A stretch of 64,000 nucleotides of DNA from Flavobacterium segetis (GCF_900129575.1 NZ_FQWE01000010.1:1-64000), one strand, 5' to 3'; shown: positions 26,430 through 35,185, counted from the stretch's first letter. Numbers and translations: made by a program. The notes: generated from the sequence alone by a model not told the origin.

Positions 26430-28100
26430 ATGTCAGTAAAAGTTGATTCTTGGGGCTCACGAGTTGGTCTCATACTAGCCATGGCAGGGAACGCTGTTGG
26501 TCTAGGTAATTTTTTAAGATTCCCAGTGCAAGCTGTTCAAAACGGCGGTGGGGCTTTCATAATTCCTTATTTAATTTGTTTCCTCGTTATGGGAATTCCT
26601 TTGTTATTTATTGAATGGTCTTCTGGTAGATTTGGAGGTAAATTTGGAAATCACAGTACTCCCTATATTTTAGATTCGATGGTAAAAGGTAGAATTCTCA
26701 AATACATTGGTGTCTTTGGAATTTTTACAAATATTGCTGTAGCGGCCTATTATTGTTATATTGAATCATGGACGATGTCGTATGTGTATCATACTATAAG
26801 AGGAACATTCGACGGAATGAGTCAAGCAGAAGTTGCTGGATTTTTTAATTCATACACTGATATAGCGCATTCTACAACCGGTCTTCCTTATGAAGCTGTT
26901 ATATTTTATGTTATTTGCTTATTACTAAATACCTATATTTTATCAAAAGGTATTGGTGGAATTGAAAAAGTAGCTAAAGTTGGTATGCCATTATTGATTC
27001 TATTTGGAGTAGTATTAGCAGTTAGAGGTTTAACCCTTGGAACTTCTGGTGCTTCTGATATTTTTCCTGATGCAAATGCTTGGGATGGTTTGAATTTTCT
27101 CTGGACACCGCAATATGAATCGATACTCGATTTAAAAGTATGGATGGCTGCCGCAGGACAAATTTTCTTTACTTTATCAGTAGGGATGGGAACTATTCAT
27201 TGCTACGCAGCCTATATTGACTCTAAAGATGATATTGCTTTAAATGCAGTTTCAGCTGGATTTATGAATGAATTTGTAGAAGTTGTTTTAGGAAGTTTAA
27301 TTGTAATTCCTATTGCAGCGGGATACTTAGGTTTGGATTGGGTTCTTCAAAATGCAGGTTTTGGAATGGCTTTTCAAACAATGCCATATCTATTCCAGCA
27401 ATGGGGTCCCGCTTTAGCAGTTATTGCGGGTGTCTGCTGGTTTGGATTGCTATTTTTTGCTGGAATCACCTCTTCATTAGCAATGGGAACTCCATGGATG
27501 GGATTTATGAGAGATGAATTTGGATGGTCTAAAAATAAAGGAGCATGGTCTTTTGGGGCTATGATATTAATATTAGGATTGCCAACTGTTATTTTTTATA
27601 AAGAAGGTGTTTTTGATGAATATGATTATTGGGCGGGAACCGTTAGTTTAGTTGTTTTTGCAATGTTAGAAACTATTCTTTTCTCTTGGATTTTTGGGAT
27701 GGACAAAGGATGGAGAGAAATCACGAGCGGTGCTGATATTAAAGTACCAAATATTTATAAATTTATAATTAAATATATTACACCGGTCATGTTGATTATT
27801 ATATTTCTTGGTTCCTTGTTTAAACCTTTAGATAACAAGTGGTCAGAAAATGTTGTAAGCCTTGCCTCTGGAAGTGGATGGACGTTAGATAATGGTTCCA
27901 TAATTAAAACAGTGATGCATGCAGGAATCAGAGATCAAATAGCATTAGCCACTGATCCAGTTTTGATTGAACAACTACAAGACAAAATAATGTATTTGAA
28001 CTTCGCTAGACTTTTACTCATAGGTTTATTTGTATTTATCAGTTTATTAGTATACATAGCATTTCTCAAAAGACGTAGAGAAGGAAGAGCTACACTTTAA
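26430..28100 (+). CDS. Sodium-dependent transporter, NSS/SNF family
   Basis: 556 aa with about 12 hydrophobic helices. The opening WGSRVGLILAMAGNAVGLGNFLRFP at about 8-32 is the conserved first helix of neurotransmitter:sodium symporters (sodium and substrate site), and AMGTPWMGF and the TLSVGMG segments also fit. Uptake of an amino acid with sodium is expected. It is followed 20 nt later by a 54-aa membrane peptide, probably an accessory subunit like those known for bacterial methionine/alanine NSS importers. Confidence 0.93.
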   Translation: MSVKVDSWGSRVGLILAMAGNAVGLGNFLRFPVQAVQNGGGAFIIPYLICFLVMGIPLLFIEWSSGRFGGKFGNHSTPYILDSMVKGRILKYIGVFGIFTNIAVAAYYCYIESWTMSYVYHTIRGTFDGMSQAEVAGFFNSYTDIAHSTTGLPYEAVIFYVICLLLNTYILSKGIGGIEKVAKVGMPLLILFGVVLAVRGLTLGTSGASDIFPDANAWDGLNFLWTPQYESILDLKVWMAAAGQIFFTLSVGMGTIHCYAAYIDSKDDIALNAVSAGFMNEFVEVVLGSLIVIPIAAGYLGLDWVLQNAGFGMAFQTMPYLFQQWGPALAVIAGVCWFGLLFFAGITSSLAMGTPWMGFMRDEFGWSKNKGAWSFGAMILILGLPTVIFYKEGVFDEYDYWAGTVSLVVFAMLETILFSWIFGMDKGWREITSGADIKVPNIYKFIIKYITPVMLIIIFLGSLFKPLDNKWSENVVSLASGSGWTLDNGSIIKTVMHAGIRDQIALATDPVLIEQLQDKIMYLNFARLLLIGLFVFISLLVYIAFLKRRREGRATL

Positions 28101-28120
28101 AAACCCTAAAAAAGATTAAA

Positions 28121-28285
28121 ATGAATACAGAAGCATTAATTACCATGATACTGACGCAAGGAATTGTCACTGTTTTAGCGGTTTATTTTTTTTATAAAGT
28201 ACTAACTATACCGCCTAAACAAGAACCAGACTCTTTTAGCGAGAACAATGACGAGGATGTGAGACAAGAGTCTGAAAAAATATAA
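28121..28285 (+). CDS. Small membrane subunit of the NSS transporter, MetS-like (54 aa)
   Basis: Below common ORF cut-offs. It begins with ATG 20 nt after the transporter stop and encodes a short N-terminus, one hydrophobic helix at about residues 6-28 and an acidic C-terminal tail rich in D and E. In Corynebacterium the NSS importer MetP needs a small peptide MetS encoded directly downstream; size, topology and gene order match that arrangement. Sequence similarity to MetS is weak by eye, so the functional link rests on context. Confidence 0.7.
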   Translation: MNTEALITMILTQGIVTVLAVYFFYKVLTIPPKQEPDSFSENNDEDVRQESEKI

Positions 28286-28297
28286 TTTTTACTATTT

Positions 28298-29179
28298 ATG
28301 AATAAGTTTAAATCCTTTTTTATGTTCACTAGTGATCAACGAAAAGGGATTTTTGCTTTATTGTCACTCATTGTTGCGCTTCAAATTGTTTATTTCTTTA
28401 TTGATTTTTCAGTTTTACCCAAAAACGATCCAGAAAAACAAAAGTGGCTATCACTTCAATCAGAGGTGGATTCTTTAAAAATTTTAAGTAGAAATGCGCC
28501 CGGTAAAATTTTTCTATTTAATCCAAACTTTATCACAGATTATAAAGGTTATAAATTAGGAATGTCAGTTGCAGAAATCGACCGATTGTTAGAATTTCGC
28601 AAAGCAAATAAGTTTGTTAATTCTGCTGATGAATTTCAACGAGTTACTCAAATATCTGATTCCTTGTTAAAAAAGTTATCGCCGCTGTTTAAGTTTCCAG
28701 ATTGGGTTGCTAATAAAAAGCATCTTAAAAAATTTGAAAATTACAGTGATAAGACGTTCACCAGTAAAGAAAAGTTAGTGGTCATTGACATAAACAAAGC
28801 AACAAAAGAAGATTTAATCAAAATATATGGCATAGGAGAGGCTATTTCACTCCGGATTTTGAAGCAAAAAGAAATATTAAACGGTTTTGTTTCGATGGAC
28901 CAAATGAACGATGTATGGGGTTTGTCACTAGAGGTTATTGAAAATTTGAATAAGCACTTTGAGATTAGAACAGTGCCTGAAATAAGAAAAATTGATATTA
29001 ATAATGCTTCTTTAAAAGAACTTTCGCAGTTCTATTACTTTAGATATTCACTTTCAAAAGAAATAGTTACATACAGAAGTATGAATGGAGATTTTAAGAA
29101 TATTGAGGATTTAACAAAAATTAAGGGATTTCCTGTTGATAAAGCAAAAATAATTACTTTATATTTGGACTTTAAATAG
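28298..29179 (+). CDS. Helix-hairpin-helix protein, ComEA-like repeats
   Basis: 293 aa with one N-terminal hydrophobic helix (about 18-36), then repeated HhH units: YKLGMSVAEIDRLLEFRK near 88-105, IDINKATKEDLIKIYGIGEAISLRIL near 165-190 and IDINNASLKELSQFYYFRYSLSKEIV near 230-255. The DIN-A-x-x-x-x-L pattern is that of ComEA-type DNA-binding domains. It is membrane anchored by sequence. A role in DNA uptake or surface DNA binding is possible but no competence genes are adjacent. Confidence 0.85.
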   Translation: MNKFKSFFMFTSDQRKGIFALLSLIVALQIVYFFIDFSVLPKNDPEKQKWLSLQSEVDSLKILSRNAPGKIFLFNPNFITDYKGYKLGMSVAEIDRLLEFRKANKFVNSADEFQRVTQISDSLLKKLSPLFKFPDWVANKKHLKKFENYSDKTFTSKEKLVVIDINKATKEDLIKIYGIGEAISLRILKQKEILNGFVSMDQMNDVWGLSLEVIENLNKHFEIRTVPEIRKIDINNASLKELSQFYYFRYSLSKEIVTYRSMNGDFKNIEDLTKIKGFPVDKAKIITLYLDFK

Positions 29180-29357
29180 AAGTTCGTAATCAGTTAATTA
29201 AAAGCACTTATTAAAAATCGACAAAATTATTTTACAAATTATAGTTTTATACTCAAAACACATATTTGGATATTAATTTTTTAAAACTATTTAGTGATTT
29301 AAAGCAATTGCTTTGTGTCGCTGTTAATTCAACAAATAAAAAAAATATAGAATTTAT

Positions 29358-30527
29358 ATGGAATCAATTTATTTCACAGAAGAGCATCAATTATTTAGAA
29401 AGAGTTTAAAAGAATTTCTTCAAAAAGAAGTGGTGCCTCATATTGAGAAATGGGAAAAAACAGGAACAATAGAGCGTTTTATTTGGGAAAAATTTGGTGA
29501 AATGGGTTTCTTTGGTATAGCATATCCTGAAGCTTATGGAGGTTTGAATTTAGATTTATTTTATACTGTTATTTTTCTAGAAGAATTACAAAAAATTAAA
29601 TCCTCAGGTTTTGCTGCTGCAATGTGGGCTCACGCTTATTTGGCAATGACACATTTAAATGCTGAAGGTGATGAAAGAATTAAACAGGAGTATTTAGTAC
29701 CTAGTATTGCCGGTAAAAAAATAGGTGCCTTGTGTATTACAGAACCATTTGGAGGTAGTGACGTTGCGGGTATGCGTTCTACTGCAGTAAAAGAAGGAGA
29801 TAAGTATATCTTAAATGGATCAAAAACGTTTATTACAAACGGAGTGTATGCTGATTATTATATCGTAGCTGCAAAAACAGATCCAAGTCAAGGTAACAAA
29901 GGAATAAGTATTTTTTTAGTCGATACAGCAACCAGCGGTATTTCTGCAACAAAATTAGATAAATTAGGCTGGAGAGCGTCGGATACTGCGGAAATTGCAT
30001 TTGACAACGTAGAGATTCCACTTAATAATCTAATGGGAGAAGAAGGTAAAGGGTTTCCGTATATTATGCAACACTTTGCTTCAGAGCGACTTATAATGGC
30101 TATTAATGGTCATGCTAGGGCTGAATATGCAATTGATTATACCATCGAATACATGTCACAAAGAGAGGCTTTTGGTAAAAAAATAGATAAGTTTCAAGCG
30201 TTACGTCATAAAATTGTAGAACATGCAACTGATGTTGAGCATTGCAAAGTATTTAATTATGCTGCTGCAGCACGGTTGGATAAAGGCGAATATGTAGTTA
30301 AGGAGGCAACCATGGCAAAATTAAAATCAACTAAGGTAGCTGACGAAACAATCTACAGTTGTTTACAAATGTTAGGAGGTTACGGTTATATGGAGGAATA
30401 TCCATTGGCTCGTCTTTTAAGAGATAGTAGATTAGGACCGATAGGTGGCGGAACCTCCGAGATTTTGAAAGAGATTTTGTCAAAAATGATTATAGATAAT
30501 AAAAATTATAAGCCAGCCGTTAATTAA
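29358..30527 (+). CDS. Acyl-CoA dehydrogenase
   Basis: FAD enzyme forming trans-2-enoyl-CoA. 389 aa with all three domains: helical N-terminus, CITEPFGGSDVAGM near 124-137 in the middle beta domain, and a C-terminal helical domain with QREAFGKKI near 272-280 and LLRDSRLGPIGGGTSEI near 353-369. In the last motif the Glu of the usual Y-E-G-T is Gly. In isovaleryl-CoA and long-chain enzymes the catalytic Glu sits on another helix, so this may belong to that type. It stands alone; no beta-oxidation operon is attached. Confidence 0.92.
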   Translation: MESIYFTEEHQLFRKSLKEFLQKEVVPHIEKWEKTGTIERFIWEKFGEMGFFGIAYPEAYGGLNLDLFYTVIFLEELQKIKSSGFAAAMWAHAYLAMTHLNAEGDERIKQEYLVPSIAGKKIGALCITEPFGGSDVAGMRSTAVKEGDKYILNGSKTFITNGVYADYYIVAAKTDPSQGNKGISIFLVDTATSGISATKLDKLGWRASDTAEIAFDNVEIPLNNLMGEEGKGFPYIMQHFASERLIMAINGHARAEYAIDYTIEYMSQREAFGKKIDKFQALRHKIVEHATDVEHCKVFNYAAAARLDKGEYVVKEATMAKLKSTKVADETIYSCLQMLGGYGYMEEYPLARLLRDSRLGPIGGGTSEILKEILSKMIIDNKNYKPAVN

Positions 30528-30680
30528 GAAATTTCACATGTACCATCAAGTATATTTTAACAGCAGTTTTTCATAATTTAAATCTTTTTTAATCAACAAT
30601 TAAATTATCCAAGACTAGATAACATATCTGTTTAAGGGTTTTAAGAAGTGTAATAAAATTTTAAGAAAAAAAAGCGATAA
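30528..30680. other. Short convergent gap
   Basis: AT-rich gap between convergent genes. An imperfect hairpin overlaps the end of the EEP gene: AAAAAAGCGATAATCAATC paired with GATTTTCGCTTTTTT (about 30668-30703). It probably acts as a terminator for the acyl-CoA dehydrogenase transcript. Confidence 0.4.
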
Positions 30681-31748
30681 TCAATCCCGATTTTCGCTTT
30701 TTTCATTTATACCTTCTTGAATTATTTCTTGTACAATATCGTGTTCTTTGCTTTCTAATTCATGGACCAAATGTTCTTGTTTTGCTGTTTTTTTATTAAT
30801 AAAAAATTTAGCGTAAATAGGAAAATGATCAGATCCAAAATACTCAAGGCTTTTTAAATCATCAACAAAAACATCAGGAGTGTGAAAAATTAAAGCAATT
30901 GGAAATCTCAAGAACCAATATTTAGTGTGAAATGTAGATATAAATCCACGACCAATTCTGCCATCAATTGTCTCACTGGTCTTTCTAAATAAGATGGATG
31001 ATTTGGCCCATGCTACATTATTAAAATCTCCTAATACAACGCACGTATCAGCATTTTTTTTTATTTTTTTAGCAATACTTAAAAGTTCTCCATCGCGTTC
31101 TTTAGCGTTTTCCTCCTCGGTAGGACTTGGTGGAGGTGGATGAACGGCAAAAAAAGTAAAATTGTAATTGTCTTCTGTCGTTATTTTTGCCTCTATACTA
31201 GGTAAATCATCAGCTACAAAATAATGTACAGAGTGATCTACTATTTTTAATTTGGAATACAAATGCATTCCGTAAGTATTATTTTGGCTTACTTTCACAG
31301 TGTATTTGTAATTTACTTCTAAAATCTCAAGCGATTTTTCCCATTTTTCGTCCGATTCCATCGTTAAAATAATATCCGGATCGTATTTTTGTATTAATTT
31401 TAAAAAAGAATCATACTGTTTGTTATCCTGATATACATTAGCTGATATTATAGTGATCATTTGTGAAGATGATCCACATTGCTCTTTCTTGATAGACTTA
31501 TTCAAGTTGGTGTATTTAAAGAGTATTACAGCATGTATTATTATGCTTAAAGATGTTAAAAATTGTAGTGACAAAATTAAGATCGAAAAATTATACAGCA
31601 ATATATAACTCGATATTAGTAAGCTAAGCTGCAAAAGAAATATCTGAATTTTAGCAAATTCAAAAAATCTATAAAACCAATGTGAAAGTGGTAGGTAGGG
31701 TAGGAAGCTAGCGATTAGTAATAATGATGAAATAATGATAAACCACAT
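30681..31748 (-). CDS. Endonuclease/exonuclease/phosphatase family membrane protein
   Basis: 355 aa. N-terminal two to three hydrophobic helices (about 1-80), then an EEP domain: IISANVYQDN near 99-108, TMESDEKW near 130-137, HPPPPSPTEEE near 198-208, VVLGDFNNVAWA near 236-247 and FGSDHFPIYAKF near 310-321, which supply the Asn, Glu, Asp-x-Asn and Asp-His metal/catalytic residues. This form is common in Flavobacteriia. The substrate (nucleic acid, lipid phosphate or other) cannot be told. Confidence 0.88.
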   Translation of the reverse strand: MWFIIISSLLLIASFLPYLPLSHWFYRFFEFAKIQIFLLQLSLLISSYILLYNFSILILSLQFLTSLSIIIHAVILFKYTNLNKSIKKEQCGSSSQMITIISANVYQDNKQYDSFLKLIQKYDPDIILTMESDEKWEKSLEILEVNYKYTVKVSQNNTYGMHLYSKLKIVDHSVHYFVADDLPSIEAKITTEDNYNFTFFAVHPPPPSPTEEENAKERDGELLSIAKKIKKNADTCVVLGDFNNVAWAKSSILFRKTSETIDGRIGRGFISTFHTKYWFLRFPIALIFHTPDVFVDDLKSLEYFGSDHFPIYAKFFINKKTAKQEHLVHELESKEHDIVQEIIQEGINEKSENRD

Positions 31749-31791
31749 AAATTCTAAAGTTGTTTAAATTAAAATAAAGATAAACAAATCC

Positions 31792-31821
31792 TTGTTAGTT
31801 CGCATTATTATTCTACTTTTG
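31792..31821 (+). promoter_or_regulatory. Promoter of rpsU
   Basis: A TTG at 31792-31794 and TACTTTTG at 31814-31821, 19 nt apart, fit the Bacteroidota -33/-7 consensus. The rpsU ATG follows 29 nt later, after an AAGAAAGGGGG stretch. Confidence 0.65.
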
Positions 31822-31850
31822 CAGACTTAAAGAAAGGGGGTGTCTATATT

Positions 31851-32045
31851 ATGTTAATTATACCAATTAAAGACGGAGAAAATATCGATAGAGCGTTAAA
31901 ACGTTACAAAAGAAAATTTGATAAAACAGGAACTGTTCGTCAACTAAGAGCACGTACTGCTTTTATTAAACCATCAGTAACCAATAGAATCAAAATTCAA
32001 AAAGCGGCTTATATCCAAAATATGAAAGATAACTTAGAGAGTTAG
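31851..32045 (+). CDS. rpsU: 30S ribosomal protein S21
   Basis: 64 aa, normal for Bacteroidota S21. The sequence IPIKDGENIDRALKRYKRKFDKTGTVRQLR carries the conserved basic helix region. A purine-rich AAGAAAGGGGG stretch 10-20 nt before the ATG looks like a real Shine-Dalgarno, unusual in this window. Followed by a strong terminator that abuts the recombinase gene. Confidence 0.97.
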   Translation: MLIIPIKDGENIDRALKRYKRKFDKTGTVRQLRARTAFIKPSVTNRIKIQKAAYIQNMKDNLES

Positions 32046-32064
32046 TCGATTCCATTAAATAAAA

Positions 32065-32112
32065 AACCGTTAGTCATCAAAAAATTATAACTTTGATGCT
32101 AACGGTTTTTTT
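32065..32112 (+). terminator. rpsU terminator touching the next start codon
   Basis: Stem AACCGTTAG/CTAACGGTT extended by CATCAAA/TTTGATG (16 pairs, one bulge), followed by seven T residues. The next base after the T tract is the A of the recombinase ATG at 32113. Confidence 0.9.
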
Positions 32113-33009
32113 ATGGCTACAAAACAAAACGCATTTCGAGATTATCTTCAATTCGAAAAAAATTACTCTCCTCATACAATAAAGGCTTATTGTGAAGACC
32201 TTTATTCATTTGAACAATTTTTTAAAATTAATTTTGACCAGCAAAATTTTGATCAAGTTAATTACAATCAAATAAGAACTTGGATTGTCTCGTTAATTGA
32301 TGATTCAATGTCTACAGTTTCAGTAAATAGAAAGATGGCTTCGCTGAAAGCGTATTATAGATTCTTACTCAAAACGAAACAAATAAAAATCAATCCTTTA
32401 CTAAAGCATAAGGCTCTCAAAACTTCTAAAATTATCCAAATTCCATTTTCTGAAAAAGAAGTTAATGCTGTTCTGCATCAAATTAATCATCCTATTGGCT
32501 TTGAAGAAACTAGAAATAAGTTGATAATTGACTTACTATACACCACAGGTATTCGAAGAGCGGAATTGCTAGGTTTAAAAATAATAAATGCAAATTTATC
32601 AAATGCAACGATTAAAGTAATCGGAAAACGAAATGAAGAGCGTATAATTCCCGTTTTACCAATTATTAGGACCCAATTCTCTCAGTATTTACAAGAGAGA
32701 GCGTCCCTAGACATTATCGTGGACCAAGACTATTTCTTCTTGACAAAAAAAGGCGTTAAATTAAATGAATCTTTTGTTTATCGATTAATAAATAGTTACT
32801 TTAGTACTGTGTCAGTCAAGGTAAAAAAAAGTCCCCATATTTTACGACATACCTTTGCAACACATCTTTTAAATAATGGAGCGGATTTAAATTCTGTAAA
32901 AGAATTATTAGGGCATTCTAGTTTAGCGTCAACGCAAATCTACACACACAGTAGTTTATCAGAGTTAAAGAATATTTATAAAGATGCGCATCCAAGAGGT
33001 AAAAAATGA
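32113..33009 (+). CDS. Tyrosine recombinase, XerC/XerD-like
   Basis: 298 aa, the Xer length. SAM-like N-terminal core-binding domain at about 4-90, catalytic domain after 110. Catalytic residues visible: Arg148 (TGIRRAEL), Lys172 (GKRNEER), His242-x-x-Arg245 (HILRHTFATHLL), His268 (LLGHSS) and Tyr277 (TQIYTHSS). It is probably a chromosome-dimer resolution recombinase, not a phage integrase, since it sits in conserved housekeeping context beside rpsU and a hibernation factor and no attachment sites are seen. Its start lies directly against the rpsU terminator, leaving almost no leader. Confidence 0.92.
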   Translation: MATKQNAFRDYLQFEKNYSPHTIKAYCEDLYSFEQFFKINFDQQNFDQVNYNQIRTWIVSLIDDSMSTVSVNRKMASLKAYYRFLLKTKQIKINPLLKHKALKTSKIIQIPFSEKEVNAVLHQINHPIGFEETRNKLIIDLLYTTGIRRAELLGLKIINANLSNATIKVIGKRNEERIIPVLPIIRTQFSQYLQERASLDIIVDQDYFFLTKKGVKLNESFVYRLINSYFSTVSVKVKKSPHILRHTFATHLLNNGADLNSVKELLGHSSLASTQIYTHSSLSELKNIYKDAHPRGKK

Positions 33010-33042
33010 CTATAAAACGATTAATAATTTAAATTAAGAATT

Positions 33043-33345
33043 ATGAAGGTAAGTGTTCATGCAGTTAACTTTACAGTTGACAAGAAATTAGTAGATTTTG
33101 TTCAAGAAAGGTTGGATAAACTTGAAAAATATTACGACAAAGTCGTCTCTGCAGATGTATTCTTAAAAGTTGAAAATATAAGTGAGAAAGAGAATAAGAT
33201 AGCGGAGGTAAAAATTAGTGTTCCTGGAGATGAATTTGTAGTCAAAAAACAGTGCAAAACTTTTGAAGAGTCAATTGAAGTTGCTTGTGAATCTTTAGAA
33301 CGATTGTTAGTTAAAAGGAAGGAAAAAATTAGTTCACATATTTAA
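33043..33345 (+). CDS. raiA: Ribosome hibernation promoting factor / RaiA family
   Basis: 100 aa, the short HPF/RaiA form. MKVSVHAVNFTVDKKLVDFVQERLDKLEKYYD and the C-terminal ESIEVACESLERLLVKRKEK match the beta-alpha-beta-beta-beta-alpha fold of the family. It binds the 30S subunit in stationary phase and blocks mRNA/tRNA sites. 33 nt after the recombinase gene and probably cotranscribed. Confidence 0.93.
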   Translation: MKVSVHAVNFTVDKKLVDFVQERLDKLEKYYDKVVSADVFLKVENISEKENKIAEVKISVPGDEFVVKKQCKTFEESIEVACESLERLLVKRKEKISSHI

Positions 33346-33369
33346 TATAAATTATTTTTAAAAAATGTT

Positions 33370-33398
33370 TTGATTGAGAGATAAAATCTCTACATTTG
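33370..33398 (+). promoter_or_regulatory. Promoter of the tRNA-tuf cluster
   Basis: TTG at 33370-33372 and TACATTTG at 33391-33398 with 18 nt between, matching the Bacteroidota -33/-7 pattern. The first tRNA starts 39 nt downstream. Confidence 0.7.
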
Positions 33399-33436
33399 CA
33401 GTCCGTTAGAAATAGCGGACTTTTTTTATTGAAATT

Positions 33437-33510
33437 GCCAGCGTAGCTCAGTTGGCTAGAGCAGCTGATTTGTAATCAGCAGGTCGTGGGTTCGAGTCCC
33501 TCCGCCGGCT
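33437..33510 (+). tRNA. tRNA-Thr (TGT)
   Basis: 74 nt. Acceptor GCCAGCG/CGCCGGC with an A-C mismatch at pair 4-69, D-arm GCTC/GAGC, anticodon loop TTTGTAA (TGT), T-arm GTGGG-TTCGAGT-CCCTC region. Fits tRNA-Thr reading ACA and related codons. CCA is not encoded. Confidence 0.95.
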
Positions 33511-33571
33511 CAAGAAAAGAAAATACAATTTGGTATTTGTTTTGACTTATTGGAAGGGAATTAAAAGGAAT

Positions 33572-33652
33572 GGGGAGATACTCAAGCGGCCAACGAGGGC
33601 AGACTGTAAATCTGCTGTGTAAACTTCGCAGGTTCGAATCCTGCTCTCCCCA
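33572..33652 (+). tRNA. tRNA-Tyr (GTA)
   Basis: 81 nt class II tRNA. Acceptor GGGGAGA/TCTCCCC, anticodon loop CTGTAAA (GTA), a long variable arm and T-arm with GGTTCGAATCC. CCA not encoded. Confidence 0.95.
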
Positions 33653-33815
33653 CAAACTTTTTGAAAGAATTTATGTGAGCGTAAATTTGTATTAAAAGTT
33701 TAAACATCGAAAACTTCGGTGTAGGAGCAACGACCTCAAGGAAGTTAATCCAAAAAAATTGTGTGAAAAGGTTTCAATATGTAAAGTTGAACAGTGAATC
33801 ACAATACCATTCTCT

Positions 33816-33887
33816 GCCGACTTAGCTCAGAGGTAGAGTGCTTCCTTGGTAAGGAAGAGGTCACGGGTTCAATTCCCGTAGTTGGCT
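33816..33887 (+). tRNA. tRNA-Thr (GGT)
   Basis: 72 nt. Acceptor GCCGACT/AGTTGGC with one G-T pair, anticodon stem CTTCC/GGAAG and loop TTGGTAA (GGT), reading ACC/ACU. It follows a 163-nt spacer after tRNA-Tyr and precedes tuf. Confidence 0.95.
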
Positions 33888-33940
33888 CAAATAAGTAGGT
33901 AATAAAAATTAATATATAACAAGATTAAAAATTAAGTAAA

Positions 33941-35128
33941 ATGGCAAAAGAAACCTTTAACCGTAACAAGCCCCACTTAAACATTGGTACAATTGGGCAC
34001 GTGGATCACGGAAAAACTACATTAACTGCAGCGATAACTAAAGTATTATCTGATGCTGGTTACTGTCAGGCAAAATCATTTGATCAAATTGATAATGCTC
34101 CTGAAGAAAAAGAAAGAGGTATTACAATTAATACATCGCACGTTGAGTATGAAACAGCTAATCGTCATTACGCTCACGTTGACTGTCCAGGTCACGCGGA
34201 TTACGTAAAAAACATGGTTACTGGTGCTGCACAAATGGATGGTGCTATTCTTGTAGTAGCTGCAACTGATGGACCAATGCCACAAACACGTGAGCACATC
34301 CTTTTAGGTCGTCAGGTTGGTATTCCTAGAATGGTTGTGTTCATGAATAAAGTGGATATGGTTGATGACGAGGAATTGTTGGAACTTGTTGAAATGGAAA
34401 TTAGAGACTTATTGTCTTTTTATGAATATGATGGAGATAATTGTCCAGTAATTCAAGGGTCAGCTCTTGGAGGATTAAATAGTGATCCAGTTTGGGTACC
34501 AAAAATCATTGAATTGATGGCTGCCGTTGATATGTGGATTGAAGAGCCAATACGTGATACTGCTAAGCCTTTCTTGATGCCGGTAGAAGATGTATTTACA
34601 ATTACTGGTCGTGGAACTGTTGCTACAGGTCGTATCGAAACAGGTATTGCTAATACAGGAGATGCTGTTGAAATTATTGGTATGGGAGCTGAGAAATTAA
34701 CTTCTACTATTACAGGAGTTGAGATGTTCCGTAAAATTCTTGACAGAGGTGAAGCAGGAGATAACGTAGGTTTATTGTTAAGAGGTGTTGATAAAGAGTC
34801 TATCAAAAGAGGAATGGTTATCATTAAGCCAGGTTCAGTAAAACCACACGCTACTTTCAAAGCTGAGGTTTATATCTTGAAAAAAGAAGAAGGTGGTCGT
34901 CACACACCATTTCATAATAATTACCGTCCTCAGTTTTACGTACGTACAACTGATGTAACAGGAGTTATTACTTTACCAGAAGGTGTTGAGATGGTCATGC
35001 CAGGAGACAACTTAACTATCAATGTAGCTTTGTTAAGCCCAATCGCAATGAGCGTTGGTTTACGTTTTGCGATCCGTGAAGGTGGTAGAACAGTAGGTGC
35101 TGGTCAAGTAACTGAAATTGTAGGATAA
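33941..35128 (+). CDS. tuf: Elongation factor Tu
   Basis: 395 aa. Delivers aminoacyl-tRNA to the ribosome. GTPase motifs GHVDHGKT at 19-26, DCPGH near 81-85 and NKVD near 136-139; domains 2 and 3 intact to the end VTEIVG. The cotranscribed tRNA genes on both sides give the tRNA-tuf-tRNA-Trp-secE-nusG order usual for the phylum. Confidence 0.99.
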   Translation: MAKETFNRNKPHLNIGTIGHVDHGKTTLTAAITKVLSDAGYCQAKSFDQIDNAPEEKERGITINTSHVEYETANRHYAHVDCPGHADYVKNMVTGAAQMDGAILVVAATDGPMPQTREHILLGRQVGIPRMVVFMNKVDMVDDEELLELVEMEIRDLLSFYEYDGDNCPVIQGSALGGLNSDPVWVPKIIELMAAVDMWIEEPIRDTAKPFLMPVEDVFTITGRGTVATGRIETGIANTGDAVEIIGMGAEKLTSTITGVEMFRKILDRGEAGDNVGLLLRGVDKESIKRGMVIIKPGSVKPHATFKAEVYILKKEEGGRHTPFHNNYRPQFYVRTTDVTGVITLPEGVEMVMPGDNLTINVALLSPIAMSVGLRFAIREGGRTVGAGQVTEIVG

Positions 35129-35143
35129 TTTTCCTAAAAATAT

Positions 35144-35180
35144 AAGCTAGTTATCTTCGTTACTGAACGATAACTAGCTT
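35144..35180 (+). terminator. Strong hairpin between tuf and tRNA-Trp
   Basis: A 12-bp perfect stem AAGCTAGTTATC/GATAACTAGCTT encloses a smaller CGTT/AACG stem. Only a short T-poor stretch follows, so it may be a partial terminator or an RNA-processing site that separates tuf mRNA from the tRNA-Trp-secE transcript. Confidence 0.6.
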
Positions 35181-35185
35181 TAATT

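Noticed and set aside
32113..33009. Phage or island integrase
   Set aside because: Stands in housekeeping context with no att repeats or phage genes; length and residues fit Xer recombinases.
33653..33815. Hidden tRNA-Gly between tRNA-Tyr and tRNA-Thr
   Set aside because: No TCC anticodon stem-loop, no matching acceptor arms and no TTCGA T-loop in a proper position.
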